NCBI RefSeq assembly: GCF_022682495.2
Contig: NC_071397.1
Span: forward strand, 26,241,427-26,305,426
Length of the DNA: 64,000 nucleotides
Origin: Desmodus rotundus
Lineage: Eukaryota; Chordata; Mammalia; Chiroptera; Phyllostomidae
Reading direction: 5' to 3'
Positions 46,366-58,562 of the stretch are shown here, piece by piece (within the stretch, counting starts at the first letter, position 1; every line of letters begins with the position of its first letter). The position numbers and the translations under genes were made by a program. Under the pieces are notes generated by a model. It did not search any database. It was not told where the DNA came from and worked only from the letters and a program-made list of their open reading frames with translations.

Positions 46366-46995
46366 CTAAAGAAAATATGTAATAATATTGCATTGAAAAT
46401 TAGGGAAACTGAAAGCAGGAAAACAATAGAGAAAATCAATAAAACCAAGAGCTAGTTCTTTAAAATATCAGTGTAATTGATCAACCTCTCCTCAGGCTAA
46501 CCAAGAAAAAAAATAAAAACACCACATATTACCAGAAATTAAAGAGGGATCATTAATATTGATCTCAGATCCATTAAAATGGTAGTCAAGGAAATTAACA
46601 ACTCTATTCTTACAAACTTAATATCTTATATGTAATGGGAAAATTTCTTGAAAGACACTTAACTACAAAACTTACACCCAAGAAGTAGATTAATTGAATG
46701 ACTCATGTCTGTTAAATATATTGAATTATTAATTAATAAAACCTTCCAAAAAAGAAAGCACCAAGCCCAGATGGTTGTACATGTGTATTCTACCAAATAT
46801 TTAAGGAAGAAATTAAAACATTTCTCTCAAATCTCTTTTAGAAAATAAAAGCAGAGGGAATACTTTTATTTAGTTCATTTTGTGAAGTCATCATTATCCT
46901 ACTAAAACTAAAGACATTGCAAGCAAGAAAGACTACAGACCAATATTTCTCTTCAGAAAAAATACTCATGAAAACATTAGCAAATTGAATCCAAT
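46366..46995 (+). pseudogene. Old LINE-1 ORF2 fragment (linker before reverse transcriptase)
   Basis: Plus-strand phrases translate to KINKTKSWFF, INLSSRLTKKK, TTYYQKLKR, then, after frameshifts, KAPSPDGCTCVFYQIFKEEI, matching the L1 ORF2 'KAPGPDGFTGEFYQTFKEEL' region, and finally ACKKDYRPIFLFRKNTHENI (the '[15 protein letters not shown]' region). Frameshifts and stops are frequent. It lies on the opposite strand from the L1 block just upstream, so it is a separate fragment or a rearranged one. Confidence 0.85.
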
Positions 46996-47895
46996 AAGAT
47001 AAAAATAATTTTAATACGTTATTTCAGTGTTTTAAAATCACTACTTCAGATCTTCCTGTTTTCTCAAGTATTTTATTTCCTCCACGAAAATGTGAATCTT
47101 TCCTGAACCAGTTTGGCTAAGGTTTTGTCTCCTGCTACCATATTCTCAGACAATTTGGTCCAGGGTTGACCCCCATATCCTGAAAGTTTGCCTTCTAATG
47201 GTAGCTCTCTTACAAACTGGACAGTAAATTTGGAATTGTGAGGCAACCTTCAGCAAATCACCATGCTTGACATCTTGGAAATTAGTAGCATACTTTAATT
47301 TTTAAAATTTGAGACTGCTTGCTATTTTCTAGTATTTTGGCACCATGCAAGGAAGCAGATAGATTACATCTCCAGTTTCTCTCTTTTGTTATCCTCTCCC
47401 TTTTTCATGCCTATTAGTGAGGTTGTGATATGTCTTGACGACTTTAAATATGATTCCATCCTATTTTATTCCTTTTTTAAGTTTACCCAAAAGGGTACCT
47501 TAATGTACTATTCTAGAGTTTTCTTTTCCTTTATTATTATTACTACCAGGCTTACCAGCCAACACTTTCCAAAATTGATATTGCATTAAAAAATATCTGT
47601 CATCTTTAATATTTTTGGCATTTATCCCTGGTCCCTGCAACTTCAAACAGATAAGAGTTTTAGTGATGACATCAAAATGTTTGTTTTTGGTCTCTGAGTT
47701 AACTCTTCTTATGAAATATTTTTTTCTAAAATATATAACCAACATAGAAAATTGTTTATCCCTTTAAATATAATTAATACTATTCTATTATTTATATCAT
47801 ATATATCCCTTAAATTTTTGAAAACTAACCTTTAAAGCCTTATTCCATTTTTCAGGTTAAAGTATCTCTGGACTTCTACTCAATACTGACTCAAT
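46996..47895. other. Unassigned non-coding DNA
   Basis: No exon or named repeat. Frames around 47386-47745 are short and lack domains. Confidence 0.5.
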
Positions 47896-47972
47896 TATTT
47901 TCCTTCCTTCCTTCCTTCTTTTCTTTTTTTCTGTCTTTCTTTCTTCTTCTTTCTTTTTTCTTTCTTTCCAAC
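47896..47972. repeat. Pyrimidine tract (CTTC)n/(CTTT)n
   Basis: A pyrimidine-only stretch apart from a single G, with CCTT and CTTT tetramers. It is a potential triplex-forming microsatellite. Confidence 0.9.
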
Positions 47973-49264
47973 TATACCACATGAATGTGTGCACATGTAA
48001 CACTGCTGACCTGATTTGAATTTTTAAAACCTCCTTTTAATAGCACATATTGGGGAAATTTAAAACATCCTCTTCTGCAAGACACTTTTTGTTCAGTCAG
48101 GTTCCTGCTAATAGTATTCTTTCTTGAGAGGTCAATTGTTACCTATTTAAGGACTCCAGCTTCCAGTGCTTGGAACACTAAAAGCCTTGTGTTGTGTTCT
48201 TTCGTGAATGCTGAGGCCTGCCTGGTCATGCACCACTCTGCTGCCATGCCAACGGGCAAGCAAACATCTATTTTCCATTGACAGCTGGCACATCTCTCCT
48301 GCTGATTTTGCCCAAAGCTTTTCAATTCTTTTGATATTCAATCTACAAAGTTACAATTAGAAGACAATATGACAATTCTTTCTTAATCTGGCCAGATTTA
48401 TTCCAAAAGAAATGCACAGAAATTTTTTGTCTTAATATTTATAATTTCGAACCCTTTAGTGCTATGTAATTATTCCTGGGAGGTGCAATGTGTGAGCTGT
48501 TTACATGAGATGAATGGAACCATGAATTTATAACTACATGCTCCATTACACTCATAGTGTATTGCTTCTTAATTTACATCTTGCTTTGGGCCATGCAGAT
48601 GATTATTCTGGCAATTTTTAAAGAGCTATTCCAAAATCTGTAGATTTATTTCCCAAGGCTCCTTTTTATTTTGTGATTTGAAAGCCATTTGGTGGGCAGA
48701 AATTTCGCCATGTATTTGTCAGATAAATTTCCCACTTATCATAGTTGGCTTATGGCAATATGGTAGTTTTAGAAGAAGAAGAAAGCATAAAGCCCATGAC
48801 TTACTTTAATGGGACAGGAAAATGTGGAGCTAGAAGACAAAGAATATAATTACATTTTTATGAGCAATCATGTAAATATATTACTAAAAATGTTCTTTTA
48901 AATAGCATAGTGAAATAGAGAAATAAGGAAAAGTGTCAGGAGCCAGACTAAAAAATCCTTTCTTCTGACTTCCAGACTGCTCTGTCTAACATTTTGAAAG
49001 CATCAACTTTATGTGTCTGTCTAAAATGCACCTAATTAATTAGGGATATTATTAACCAAGATACTACTAGGAAAAAAAAGATTAAAACTTGTAAAACTTG
49101 TGAAGTAAATGTTGCTTCTAAAAAAAAAATAGTAACTTATTTTAGAAGAAAACAAGATTTAATGTACCAAAAATATCATATTCATTGCTGAATTGCTCTT
49201 TTTAAATAATTCAAAATTATCATGTATTTTCTGAAAAAGAATAGGAGAAATCTGGGGCTTGTTA
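47973..49264. other. Unassigned, apparently repeat-poor DNA
   Basis: No transposon is recognisable. The segment 48340-48760 reads as mixed, non-repetitive sequence with several TAAT/ATTA and TTTGCAT-like words and could be a conserved non-coding element, but that cannot be judged from one genome. The two minus-strand frames at 48143-48341 have no known domain. Confidence 0.4.
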
Positions 49265-49302
49265 AACATTATATATATATACACACATATATATATGTAA
49301 TT

Positions 49303-49370
<68 letters not shown>
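49265..49370. repeat. Compound microsatellite (TA)n-(CT)n-(TA)n
   Basis: TA and CA dinucleotides (49271-49298), a CT run (49308-49333) and an uninterrupted TA run (49334-49367). Confidence 0.92.
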
Positions 49371-49998
49371 CACACTTTAGGAAAACACTCAAATGGAAAA
49401 ATTGAAAAATAAAAGTAAATCACCTGAGTTTTTCCACAAATTAGTTGCATGTTTTTGGAAAAGCATTTGAAGTTTTCTGTGCATCTGATATATTTGTAAG
49501 ACAACTAGATAGAATAGAAGTGCTCACAAATATATTTTTGGAACTTGAAAATTTTGTTTCTAACCTTCCCCCAAGCATATTACTTATAATACAGAAGAGC
49601 AATAGAATTTTCTTTCCATTTAACTCATTTTAAGCAAATGCATGTATAGAAAGTAAGTGATTAAATGCTTTGACAATTACATGACTTAAATCAGTATGTT
49701 GCCAGACTGGAAGACAAGGCCTCTATGAATGTCTTACTGAATGTTTCCTAGAATGCACATTCTCCTTGCCCTTTTCTATACTTAGGACTCCCGTAGACTT
49801 TCTGCATTAGGGAGGTTTTTGGAAAGCAAAGCTGCAGAAGCAGTTGATGACCATGCGTATTTTGAAAGTTCACAAGATATCTAACATGACCTCTTCCTAA
49901 CCCAACTAAAGAATACTGGTTTAGATTGACTTAATATTTTTGAGAGTATATTTAACTGTGTGGACAGTGTTTTCTTAACCCTCCCCAAACAATAATAT
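49371..49998. other. Unassigned non-coding DNA
   Basis: No recognisable element. Confidence 0.5.
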
Positions 49999-50016
49999 TT
50001 TATATGTGTGTGTGTG

Positions 50017-50049
<33 letters not shown>
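49999..50049. repeat. Compound microsatellite (TG)n-(TA)n
   Basis: A short TG run (50005-50017) followed by an uninterrupted TA run (50020-50049). Confidence 0.9.
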
Positions 50050-50530
50050 CTCCCATGTATTTTATTTATCCATTAATTTTAGTATACAGAATTCTTAAAA
50101 TTCAATAACTTTAGTGAATCATCACTCATGAACTTGAAAAAATATGCTATTAAGGCTAACCTGAACTATGTGCTCACTATAATTACAGATACATTATACC
50201 TCTACATTGTACCCAGTAATTTCAGGTCATAAATACTCATTAAATACTGAGAATCTCTTCAACATACAAGACCTTTACTGCATACACTTGTCTTCATCCT
50301 TCTGTACCTGTCCGTGGACGTAAGTCATGGGAAGAAAGTGTTCTAAGCAAAGACGCACTGAGGCTGTGGAAGGTTCACTGCAGAGAAGCCAGTGAGATGA
50401 TAGGCTCCACAACTCAGGGATTTTGTGTGGGCCCAGGGGTTTATCCTTATCAGGGCCCAGGAATGAACAGAAAATGCACAGCTGACTGAAATAAATGCAC
50501 ATATCCAGAACTCAAAGTAAATAAAAAGTT
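50050..50530. other. Unassigned non-coding DNA
   Basis: A 75-codon minus-strand frame at 50275-50502 has no known domain. The stretch 50275-50475 is less AT-rich than its neighbours, with no identifiable origin. Confidence 0.45.
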
Positions 50531-50705
50531 TATTAAATATATACTATGCCAAGCAGAGCACTAAGCATACTCAGGTCAATCCTTGCCACACCCTCTGAGG
50601 TTTGTAGTACTTCCTCCATTTTAGTGATGAGTTTAGTAACTCATCCAAGGTCATAGAGTTAGTAACTCTCAGCTGGCATTGGACTAGGTTTTGATGATCC
50701 TAAAT
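50531..50705 (+). mobile_element. MIR SINE, degenerate
   Basis: TACTATGCCAAGCAGAGCAC, TCAATCCTTGCCACACCCTC, GAGGTTTGTAGTACTTCCTC, CATTTTAGTGATGAGTTTAG and CATCCAAGGTCATAGAGTTAG, then TGGCATTGGACTAGG. All main MIR landmarks occur in the right order on the plus strand. Confidence 0.85.
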
Positions 50706-51585
50706 CTGTATGGGTGCCGGAGATGTGCAGCTATGTGTTGTAGAGCCCCCTTTGCAGCACACAAAGTGTACGATCTTGGGGAAGCTACTGACAACTGCAA
50801 CACAGGCCTGAAAACTCATGTGTGCCAATAATAAATCACTTTTTCTGCCTGTAATCAAAGTAAATGGACAACTAAATCACAACCAAAGTTGTCTGCTGAG
50901 TATGAAATGAGAATGAGGGAAGTTTAATAATTTAAATATCCAGCCACTTCAATCTAATGCTCTCCTATAACGATATCACTGGTCACGTCCAAAGTGTAAT
51001 AGCACAGTTGTCTTCAAGTACTCATAGAAATATTTTTGGACAGAACTGCATTTATATTAAATATATTGGTATAAATATCTATATCAATAGACATATATAA
51101 ATATATATATACTTATAGCAATGGAATTTTTGTAATACAAGAAACACAAAGTAAAGTTCCTCAAAAATTTTTTCTGATACTACAGAAATGTAAAAGGTAG
51201 ATTCACATTATAAAGTTCAAGATAATTTTTAAGAAAAAAAATCAAGAAATTTGATCTGGTCAATGAGAAGAAAAACACTCTTTTATAATTCTTGGGAGCC
51301 ATAGACAAAATAAAGATGTTGTTTTGGGGACATGGAAATTTCTAGTATTGGCTGACTAGAATCTATCTCCCTGGGACATACATTAGATGAGTAATACACA
51401 TATTTAGATCTTTTCTTCTTCCTTTAACAAGTCTAGTTCACTGTTCAGTCATATATAAATGTGTAGATTTTCTTGACCTCAGTTATTAATATTTTATCAC
51501 GATATATTAATCAACATTGATATATATATACATTATCTCAAACTTTATTATATTTACATCTGTAAAGTCTTTGAACCATTTTTAT
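50706..51585. other. Unassigned AT-rich DNA
   Basis: Contains AT-rich simple sequence at 51060-51115. No gene is recognisable. Confidence 0.5.
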
Positions 51586-51992
51586 TCATCATAGAATAAA
51601 ATAATTCTTATCATGGTCTGCAAGGTCTTGAATAATATAGTCATTTTAAAAATTTCTTCAGGCTCATATTCTATCACTCTCTCCAGTCATAAAGTCATTT
51701 TTGCAGTTCCTTGAAAGTTTTTATATCTTTCCTGCCTCCGGCCTTTGAACACACAATACTTTTAGTGGAACACTTCTATTTCCACTTGGTTTTTGCGCTA
51801 ACTCCCATTCATCTTTTAGTGCATACTTTGATTATTGCCTCTCTGTAAAGCTATTCTCAAAGACGGGTAAATTCTCCTGTCATAATCTGTCTGAACACCC
51901 AGTACCTCCTTTTGGTTAAAGGAATATTGGTTGATACTTACAATGACTGACACACAGTACATTTTTAATAAAAGAATTCATGAATAAATGAT
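51586..51992 (+). mobile_element. L2 LINE 3' end, degenerate
   Basis: The order TTCCTGCCTCCGGCCTTTGAACACAC, AACTCCCATTCATCTTTTAG, CTCTCTGTAAAGCTATTCTC, GACTGACACACAGTACATTT and a terminal GAATTCATGAATAAATGA fits the L2 3' region (TGCCTGGAATGC, TAACTCCTACTCATCC, CACATAGTAGGTGCTCAATAAA, GAATGAATGA). Strongly diverged and without coding capacity. Confidence 0.7.
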
Positions 51993-52604
51993 TCTTTTTC
52001 TATACTTTTATTGAATTCTAAACTCATTTTGGAAGAATACATTTCAACAAAAATCTAGATAAGGTAACATCAGGTTAATCCTTGTTCCAAAGATAACCTT
52101 GCCCTTTTCAGGTGATTTTTCATATTGGTACTTTTCTTTAAATATTGACTTCAGTATTTATTTTTGCCCCATTTATAAGTAACATTTTACAGAATGGTAA
52201 ATTGACTCCAATATGTAAATATTGACATTGCAATTTAGTAGGTTTCAAAATTATTTCTTTTTTCTCACCTTTTCATTTTTCCTCCTTTAGGGATGATATT
52301 TTAACTCCTTATGTTCATGCCACATTTCCCTTTTTTTTCTATGCCCCACAATACGTAGTATTGAAAATTTTCTCTCCAGCACCGTTGCCATCACATTATC
52401 TTCATTACACGCATAGAGAGAGGGCTTACTCGGTGTTAGATAAAATCTTCACACCATTTATGACATGCCTACAGATTTTCCTCATTTTAAAAAAAGAGTA
52501 ACTTAGTCCATTTTTAAAGTGACTTCTTCATTTAGCAAGTGTTATGGGAGCTTGTCATGGGAACTCTTACAAATGATGTTCAAAAAACACATCTTCCATG
52601 TTTG
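51993..52604. other. Unassigned AT-rich non-coding DNA
   Basis: No recognisable element. Confidence 0.5.
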
Positions 52605-52674
52605 GTGATTAACTTAAACATATATATATAAGTTAATATATATATATTAACTTAAACATAAATATATATATATT
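52605..52674. repeat. AT palindrome with direct repeats
   Basis: A perfect 22-bp palindrome (52631-52652, arms AGTTAATATAT) sits between two copies of TAACTTAAACATA (52609-52621 and 52648-52660). It is a simple AT-rich structure able to form a hairpin. Confidence 0.85.
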
Positions 52675-53620
52675 TCCTTTTCAAGGTTTTCAACAAATGT
52701 AAAGAAATTTATGTGCTAATAGAATATAAATGTAATTTTTTTTCTCTTTATACATGAACTAATGAAACTTTTGACAAAAACAAAGAACCATTAGAAGGGA
52801 ATGCATGTTAACACTTAACCCAGGTTGATGCTATTCAATTATTTCACAGTGACTTGAAATAAGAAATAAGAAATAAGAAAGTGAATTATTCAAATTTCAA
52901 GTTGGACATTCAAACTAAAGTCATATGGAAACAGGCTGGAGTTGGTACAATTGATTGTATGCCAACCCTGAGCCAACTAAACTTGGGGAAGCAGAAACCA
53001 AACACTGAACTGAATTGATATACTTAGAAGAGAATGAAGTATTTCTAAAATGAGGAATAGCAAATAGAAACTATGCAGACCTAGACATTAGAACAAAATC
53101 AGGTATCTAAAGGCTTTGAATTTTTGTGAGACATAACTGCGCTGCCTAAAATCAGGTGCCTGAAGAGTGCTCTGTATATACTCAATTAGCTACCTTTGTA
53201 ATCAGGGCTTATCTGAAACCACGTGCCTTCCCACTAAAACAACCTCATGCTACGTGAGGTAACGAAGAGTGTATTTTTATTTGTATACAATAAAATTTAT
53301 TTTAATTACACATAGATAACCTAAGCTGTCTAAATTTGGATCCACGCAATATATAGCAAGGATAATTCTTCTTAAGGTACATTTAGAAACTGGCTCCTGG
53401 CTTTGCAATTATCATTCTAATTGTCAAATTGCAAAATAAAATATTTATTTATAAAACTTCATAAATGCATTAAAAATTTGTAGAGAATGGCTGAAACTTA
53501 CTGAATAATGAAAATATTGGTATTTTTCTCTAACTCTATAAATACCTCTAATAAGTTCTATAATTATATTGGAAATCATAGCCAGAGAATCTGAGTTCTA
53601 GTTTATCCTGGTTGAAATTC
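52675..53620. other. Unassigned AT-rich DNA
   Basis: A small AATAAGA tandem array at 52856-52880; otherwise nothing recognisable. Confidence 0.5.
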
Positions 53621-54720
53621 CATGTTAACCATATACAAGTACGACTTTTGGGATTGGTGGCACTCAGAGGGTTGGCTTTGGGAGGGCCATCCTTAGACAC
53701 AATTCAAAGTAGCCACTGTTCTGAGCTTCAGGTTTGAGAGGGCTCCATGCACATCCTACTCTGTACGTGACCTTCCCCACAGGGAGAAAATTCCTTAAGC
53801 CTGAAGCAATGTAACCACCTAGATACCATGTGCCTCCTTCCCAATCACTCTCTTGATACTCAGAAACTTAAACCCTAATCTAAAAGGTCCAGAGCCTCTT
53901 TCGCAGTGTGACCCCTATAGGGTAGACTGTGCTGCCAGTGTGTTCAACTCTAAACTGGGTGAGGACTGGGAAGGAAGGTGACCCAGGGATGGTTCTCATC
54001 GGACATTGTAGAAAGAGCTTGGGTAGACAGGCTGGTACTCCCACAACCACGCGCAAAACAGTTTCCTCATGGTACGAGATTGAACACGGCGTGCTGAGAG
54101 AGGACAATCAGTCCCCAGCCGGGAGCTGGTTCGTCCCTAACTACCACATTCTTGTTCAGAACTCAGAGGACTATAAAAATGTTACATTTGAATATGCTAG
54201 GTCATTATGAAGGTGTAGATGTCAAGTTAGGAAGCAAAAACATATTCCATGGCTTGGTTTATAAGTTTTGAGTATTACATATGGCATGTGGACCTCTATT
54301 TTTATCATCATCTTAAGTAGCAAATACATTAAGGGCTGACCAGGGGATTTTGTTCTTCTCTATTGAAGAAGGTCATTGAAGGGATATGATGACCAGTTGA
54401 CTCAAGAACTGGACCTGGAATTCAGGTTCCACCCACCATTCCCACACTAGGAACCATTCCAAGGACATAGGCTTGAAAAAGTGAGGAGGTGTTGAGACCA
54501 TCTGGATTAAAAATGTGGCTGAGCCCAGGCCACTGTATAAACTTTTAAGCTTCTGGTGGACGGTTGAGGAGACCTACTCGTGTAGCAGCTACCCAAGACA
54601 AACTTCCTATGTAAGTGCTTATTAAACCTGCCACCTACCAGTCAGGAGTGGTCTTCTGATATGTTTTAGCACCTCTCGCCCACCATGTACAGGGCCCTAT
54701 TTGTGAAACAACATTGCCCC
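53621..54720 (+). other. GC-richer block, possibly LTR-derived, with a 93-codon frame
   Basis: Composition rises relative to the AT-rich flanks. At the right end, GTGCTTATTAAACCTGCCAC (54615-54634) holds an ATTAAA signal followed by a U5-like segment, suggesting an LTR 3' end. A 93-codon frame (53929-54210) has a protein-like second half (SSWYEIEHGVLREDNQ, then SWFVPNYHILVQNSEDYKN), but I recognise no family. It may be a relic of a retroelement or a processed sequence. Confidence 0.35.
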
Positions 54721-55967
54721 ATAATATTTTTTTGGCAGACACATTTTATGGATTTGGATATTGAAAAGTTTTAAAACTATTCAAAGTGTAACATGAACTT
54801 AGCTTCTAAAGAGATTGACACTCTTCTGTTATTGTGATTCTGGATCATAACTGGATAATGAATTAATTCTACTCTAAAGTATATATATGTTTTTGTGCTC
54901 AAATTGCTTCCATCTTGAGTATCCTGTGAGGTCTGCTTTTGGCTTTTGGGCTTTTTCTCTTTAGCTAATTCCTGTTGTTTGGAAATGCACTCATTTAAAT
55001 AAGGGTTTTTAAATACTGTATGTCTAGCAGTTGATTGTTCTGAAACATTGTATTTCCCTCTAATACTTTACAAAATGTTAACTGGGTGCTGCTGCAGCCC
55101 TCTATCCATTGGTGGCTCACAACATGTGGTTTCGGGAACACCTCAGGGGAAGTCACTCACAGCATCCCCTCCACGTTCTAATCAGAGATTAAGCCAGGAC
55201 ACAGGCCTATTACTGCATGATCTTCCCAGAATATATTCTCTCTGGTTTAGTCAGCACTTTTTTTTATTGATCAGCATTTTTGTTTGCTTGTTTTGCAATC
55301 TAAGGAGACACAGATACCTTAATTCCTTTCTTAAGGAAAACTTTGTTTCCTGTTTTGAGTCTAAGCTGAAAACAGTTCCCTATAGAGTAGCCCTGTGAGT
55401 TTTTTCTTTATAACTATGTTAATGTTTTTCCATGAACAGTAGCCAGGGGCAATATTGTTGAATAATTAATAGCTAATTCACTTTGAATACAGGTTTGCAT
55501 TGAATTATATACATCCCAGTTATAAAACACACACACAAAAAAACAATACTAGTGTAATTTGGAATGGCACTTTTTTTTTCTAAATACATTTATTTTATAA
55601 ACATAACACTTGATGGGTTCTTTTTGTTATTATATTTAAACTTTTTTTACCATTGAAAAATATTTTTATGTCTACATTTATTAAAAAGGAAACTTTTTAA
55701 AATCAAAACAGTCTTTAATTGTATTAAAAACTATTTTTTAAAGTTCTGTGAACATTAAACTTTTCTTCTAATCCAAAAGTATGTGGTCAGTAGTCATGAT
55801 TATTCTCCTCTTAAAGACACTCTATTTTTATGGCAAAGTGAAATGAGACATAGAATAATATATAACTCAGTCTCAATATTAAAATATGTATCTTACAGTA
55901 ATTCAAGACATGTTAAAATATTACTTTAAATGTAGCCATGCTTCATTCTACACCAACATTTTATTTT
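54721..55967. other. Unassigned non-coding DNA
   Basis: A 116-codon plus-strand frame at 55048-55398 translates to a low-similarity, cysteine/leucine-rich sequence without a domain I know. No splice context or promoter is visible. I treat it as chance. Confidence 0.45.
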
Positions 55968-56112
55968 ATTTGCATATATTTTTATTGTATTTTTTCCATT
56001 ACCATTTAGTCCCCTAATGCCCTCCTTCCCCCAGCAATCCCCACAATGTTGTCCATGTCCATGAGTCCTTTTTCCTTTGTACTCAATCCCTCCACCCTTT
56101 GCTCCCCAACAT
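55968..56112 (-). mobile_element. L1/HAL1-type 3' UTR fragment, minus strand
   Basis: TTTTTATTGTATTTTTTCCA, TTACCATTTAGTCCCCTAAT, CCTTCCCCCAGCAATCCCCA, then TGTCCATGTCCATGAGTCC. It matches in style the reversed HAL1/L1 3' UTR (compare GGCTCATGGACATGAA at 18432-18447) and the fragment at 28196. Confidence 0.6.
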
Positions 56113-57259
56113 TTTACTTAATTTAGTGTACAGGAATATAAATATTTTATATAAGAACTCCCTACATTGAAATACTCTCTCTATTGTATATGTTTGTGTT
56201 CTAAATCAGTTCCTTCAAGAAAACCTGTCAAAATTACAGGTAGACTTTATTGACTTTGAAGTTATTAAGTCTTATACAATTTCTGCAACTGATGATAGAC
56301 ATCCAAATCCAAAGTAATGTGTGAATTTGGATTACAAATAACCTTTAAAATTCCTACCCTGTCAACAGGAAACCACATATGATAATTTTATGTGGGAAAA
56401 AATCTAAATAAAATTTTCTAATTTTTAATTAAAATACATAAATTTTAAATAAATAGTCTGTGTTAAAGATTTAATTGACTCTTTTTACTGGTATTTACAA
56501 ACTTATCATATAGAATAAGGGATAATATTTTAATTATATAACTTAAAGCATATGCACATGACAGAATCAGGAGAAACTTTTAGGGTCTTTATTTAATCAG
56601 TGTAAGGCTATCAATAGAAGAAGTCTAGTTTGAATATTAATCTTTATCTTATCAATATTAGATTATATGCAAAAAATTCCAAAATAATCTTTAGAGGAAA
56701 ATGTTTTAAAATAATTATCAAAGTATTTTACCAGTTTATGGAAGTAATATAATTTACATGTAATTAATTGAAAATATTTGTAAATATGCATCACCTAGAT
56801 TCAAGCCTTATTTCTACTCTCACATTATGTCTTTGATCCTTAATATGTTGATCTCATGTCTGTCTACCTCTCCCATTAAGTCTGTTTTCTTCTTTACAAA
56901 AATATACACTTTTTAAATGAGCTATAATCCAAAAATTAAAAATTTAAAGCCTTCTATGAAGTCATATATCTGTGAGAGTCAAATTTAAGACTTCAGGTTT
57001 CTTGTTCTCCTGAGATAATTTTAATATACCATTGGTGAATGTGGGTTATTATCATTTTAAGTTCTTTTTCAGGGAACTTATATGTAAGTCACATGGTCCT
57101 TTATCACAAGCAAATTTAATAACTTACAAAGAGACTCCCATTTTTAATTCCTAGGAGGTTTTAAAGTGAAAATAATAGATTATACATGTGTGCCTGTTAG
57201 AAAGGCTTTCCCACATAACTTAGCTGATACACCACCCAGCACTTTTCCCATTGTTTTGT
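56113..57259. other. Unassigned AT-rich non-coding DNA
   Basis: No gene or nameable repeat. Confidence 0.5.
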
Positions 57260-57760
57260 AGCTATGAAGGAAGCCAGATTATGTCACCTCAAAATATGTC
57301 TCTTTGACATATAAATTGTTTTGAACTTGAAGGCATTTAAGACACAGCAAAGCCAGAAAAATCTCCCCTTGTTTTGCCCAGACAGGATGTAAACTTTTCC
57401 TGCTCTGATCAGGCCAGAGATGCACCAGAGGGACCCGCAGACAAGTGGCACTCCAGTACTTCCTGCCAAGTATTATCCTGCCCACAGTTTGCTGCCCTTG
57501 GAGGCCCAGAACAACTTCCTTCTTCTGTCATTTCTCTACAAGTGTATTGTTCTGTGTTGAAGATGCCCTGTAAGCTGTAGTTCTAAGCAGCCACTTTGAG
57601 TTACCTTTTCCTACTGAAGTTTCTCCCAGATGATGTGCGCTACACACATGAATAAACTGTTTGGAAATCTCCTGTTAATCTGCCCTTTTGTTAAAGAATC
57701 CCAGCCTAAACCTAAACAGGTAGAGGTAAATTTTTGCTTCTCCTCCATCTACATGTCCAT
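57260..57760 (+). mobile_element. Probable old LTR of an endogenous retrovirus
   Basis: GAAGCCAGATTATGTCACCT near the start, GACACAGCAAAGCCAGAAAA, CCCCTTGTTTTGCCCAGACA, then CTTTGAGTTACCTTTTCC and a canonical AATAAA (57651-57656) in CATGAATAAACTGTTTGG. CTCCTGTTAATCTGCCCTTT and AATCCCAGCCTAAACCTAAA follow as the U5-like part. This order is typical of eutherian class I LTRs such as the MER group. No adjoining gag, pol or env was seen. Confidence 0.6.
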
Positions 57761-58030
57761 TAAAATCCCAGGTGTGTTTCTTGAACATTGCTTTGTAGCC
57801 TACATGCCCAGGTATTTTTATTTTGGACTATTGTCCATCTCATCATGATAATTATTTTGAGTTTATTATAAACAACTAGAACTCTAAAAATTAATCTTCC
57901 ATTTCTTTGTTCAAGAAAATGCTGAGATCCAGATGGTTTGCCCAGGGGCCTCACTAGGTTAAGAGGAGACCTTGCCTTTTCTTAGAGTTGGTATATGGTA
58001 AATATCTCTAAATCTCAACTAGTAGAATGT
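57761..58030. other. Spacer between LTR-like blocks
   Basis: No recognisable element. Confidence 0.4.
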
Positions 58031-58562
58031 GTAACCATTCAATCAAATGTATGTTTAACCTTACATCCTGGCTGAGACTTTGTTGAAGCTAATAGTTGAC
58101 CAGGAAAAACAAAAGGACCTTTAATCCAATGCAGAATCTACATGTCTGGTCACCAAGAATGTAGCTCAGTTGCACCCCAGAAACACCAGGATGGTGCACC
58201 CCAACCACTGCTTGACTGGCTTTGAGATCCTTATCAGGATGCTGACCATTCTGTTCCAGAAATCAGTAATGAAGATATTCATCAAGATCAAAACCCCCAC
58301 AAAGACTCAAATGCCAGAGACTACACATCACTAGGACCCCCTTTGTGCTCCTTTCCACATTCCCTTCCCATGCTTCCTTTATATGAACTTGCCCCTGACA
58401 AAACTTGGGGGAAGGGGGATGTTAGGATTTTTATGCCCCATCTTTTCAGTTTTCCGGCATCTGGTATTATTAAACCTGCACGTGTAATCCAACCCCTGTC
58501 TCTGCTTTTTGATTGGGTAGTGACCAGCAGCACTAGCCCCGGACTCAGTTGATTGACCTCCA
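58031..58562 (+). mobile_element. Probable LTR of an endogenous retrovirus
   Basis: A block with U3-like repeats of CACCCCAGAAACACCAGGAT and GGTGCACCCCAACCAC, then TTCCTTTATATGAACTTGCC (58374-58393), a TATA-like stretch. ATTAAA (58469-58474) in GGTATTATTAAACCTGC is followed by CCAACCCCTGTCTCTGCTTT and GACCAGCAGCACTAGCCCCG as an R-U5-like end. No retroviral coding region adjoins it. Confidence 0.55.
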
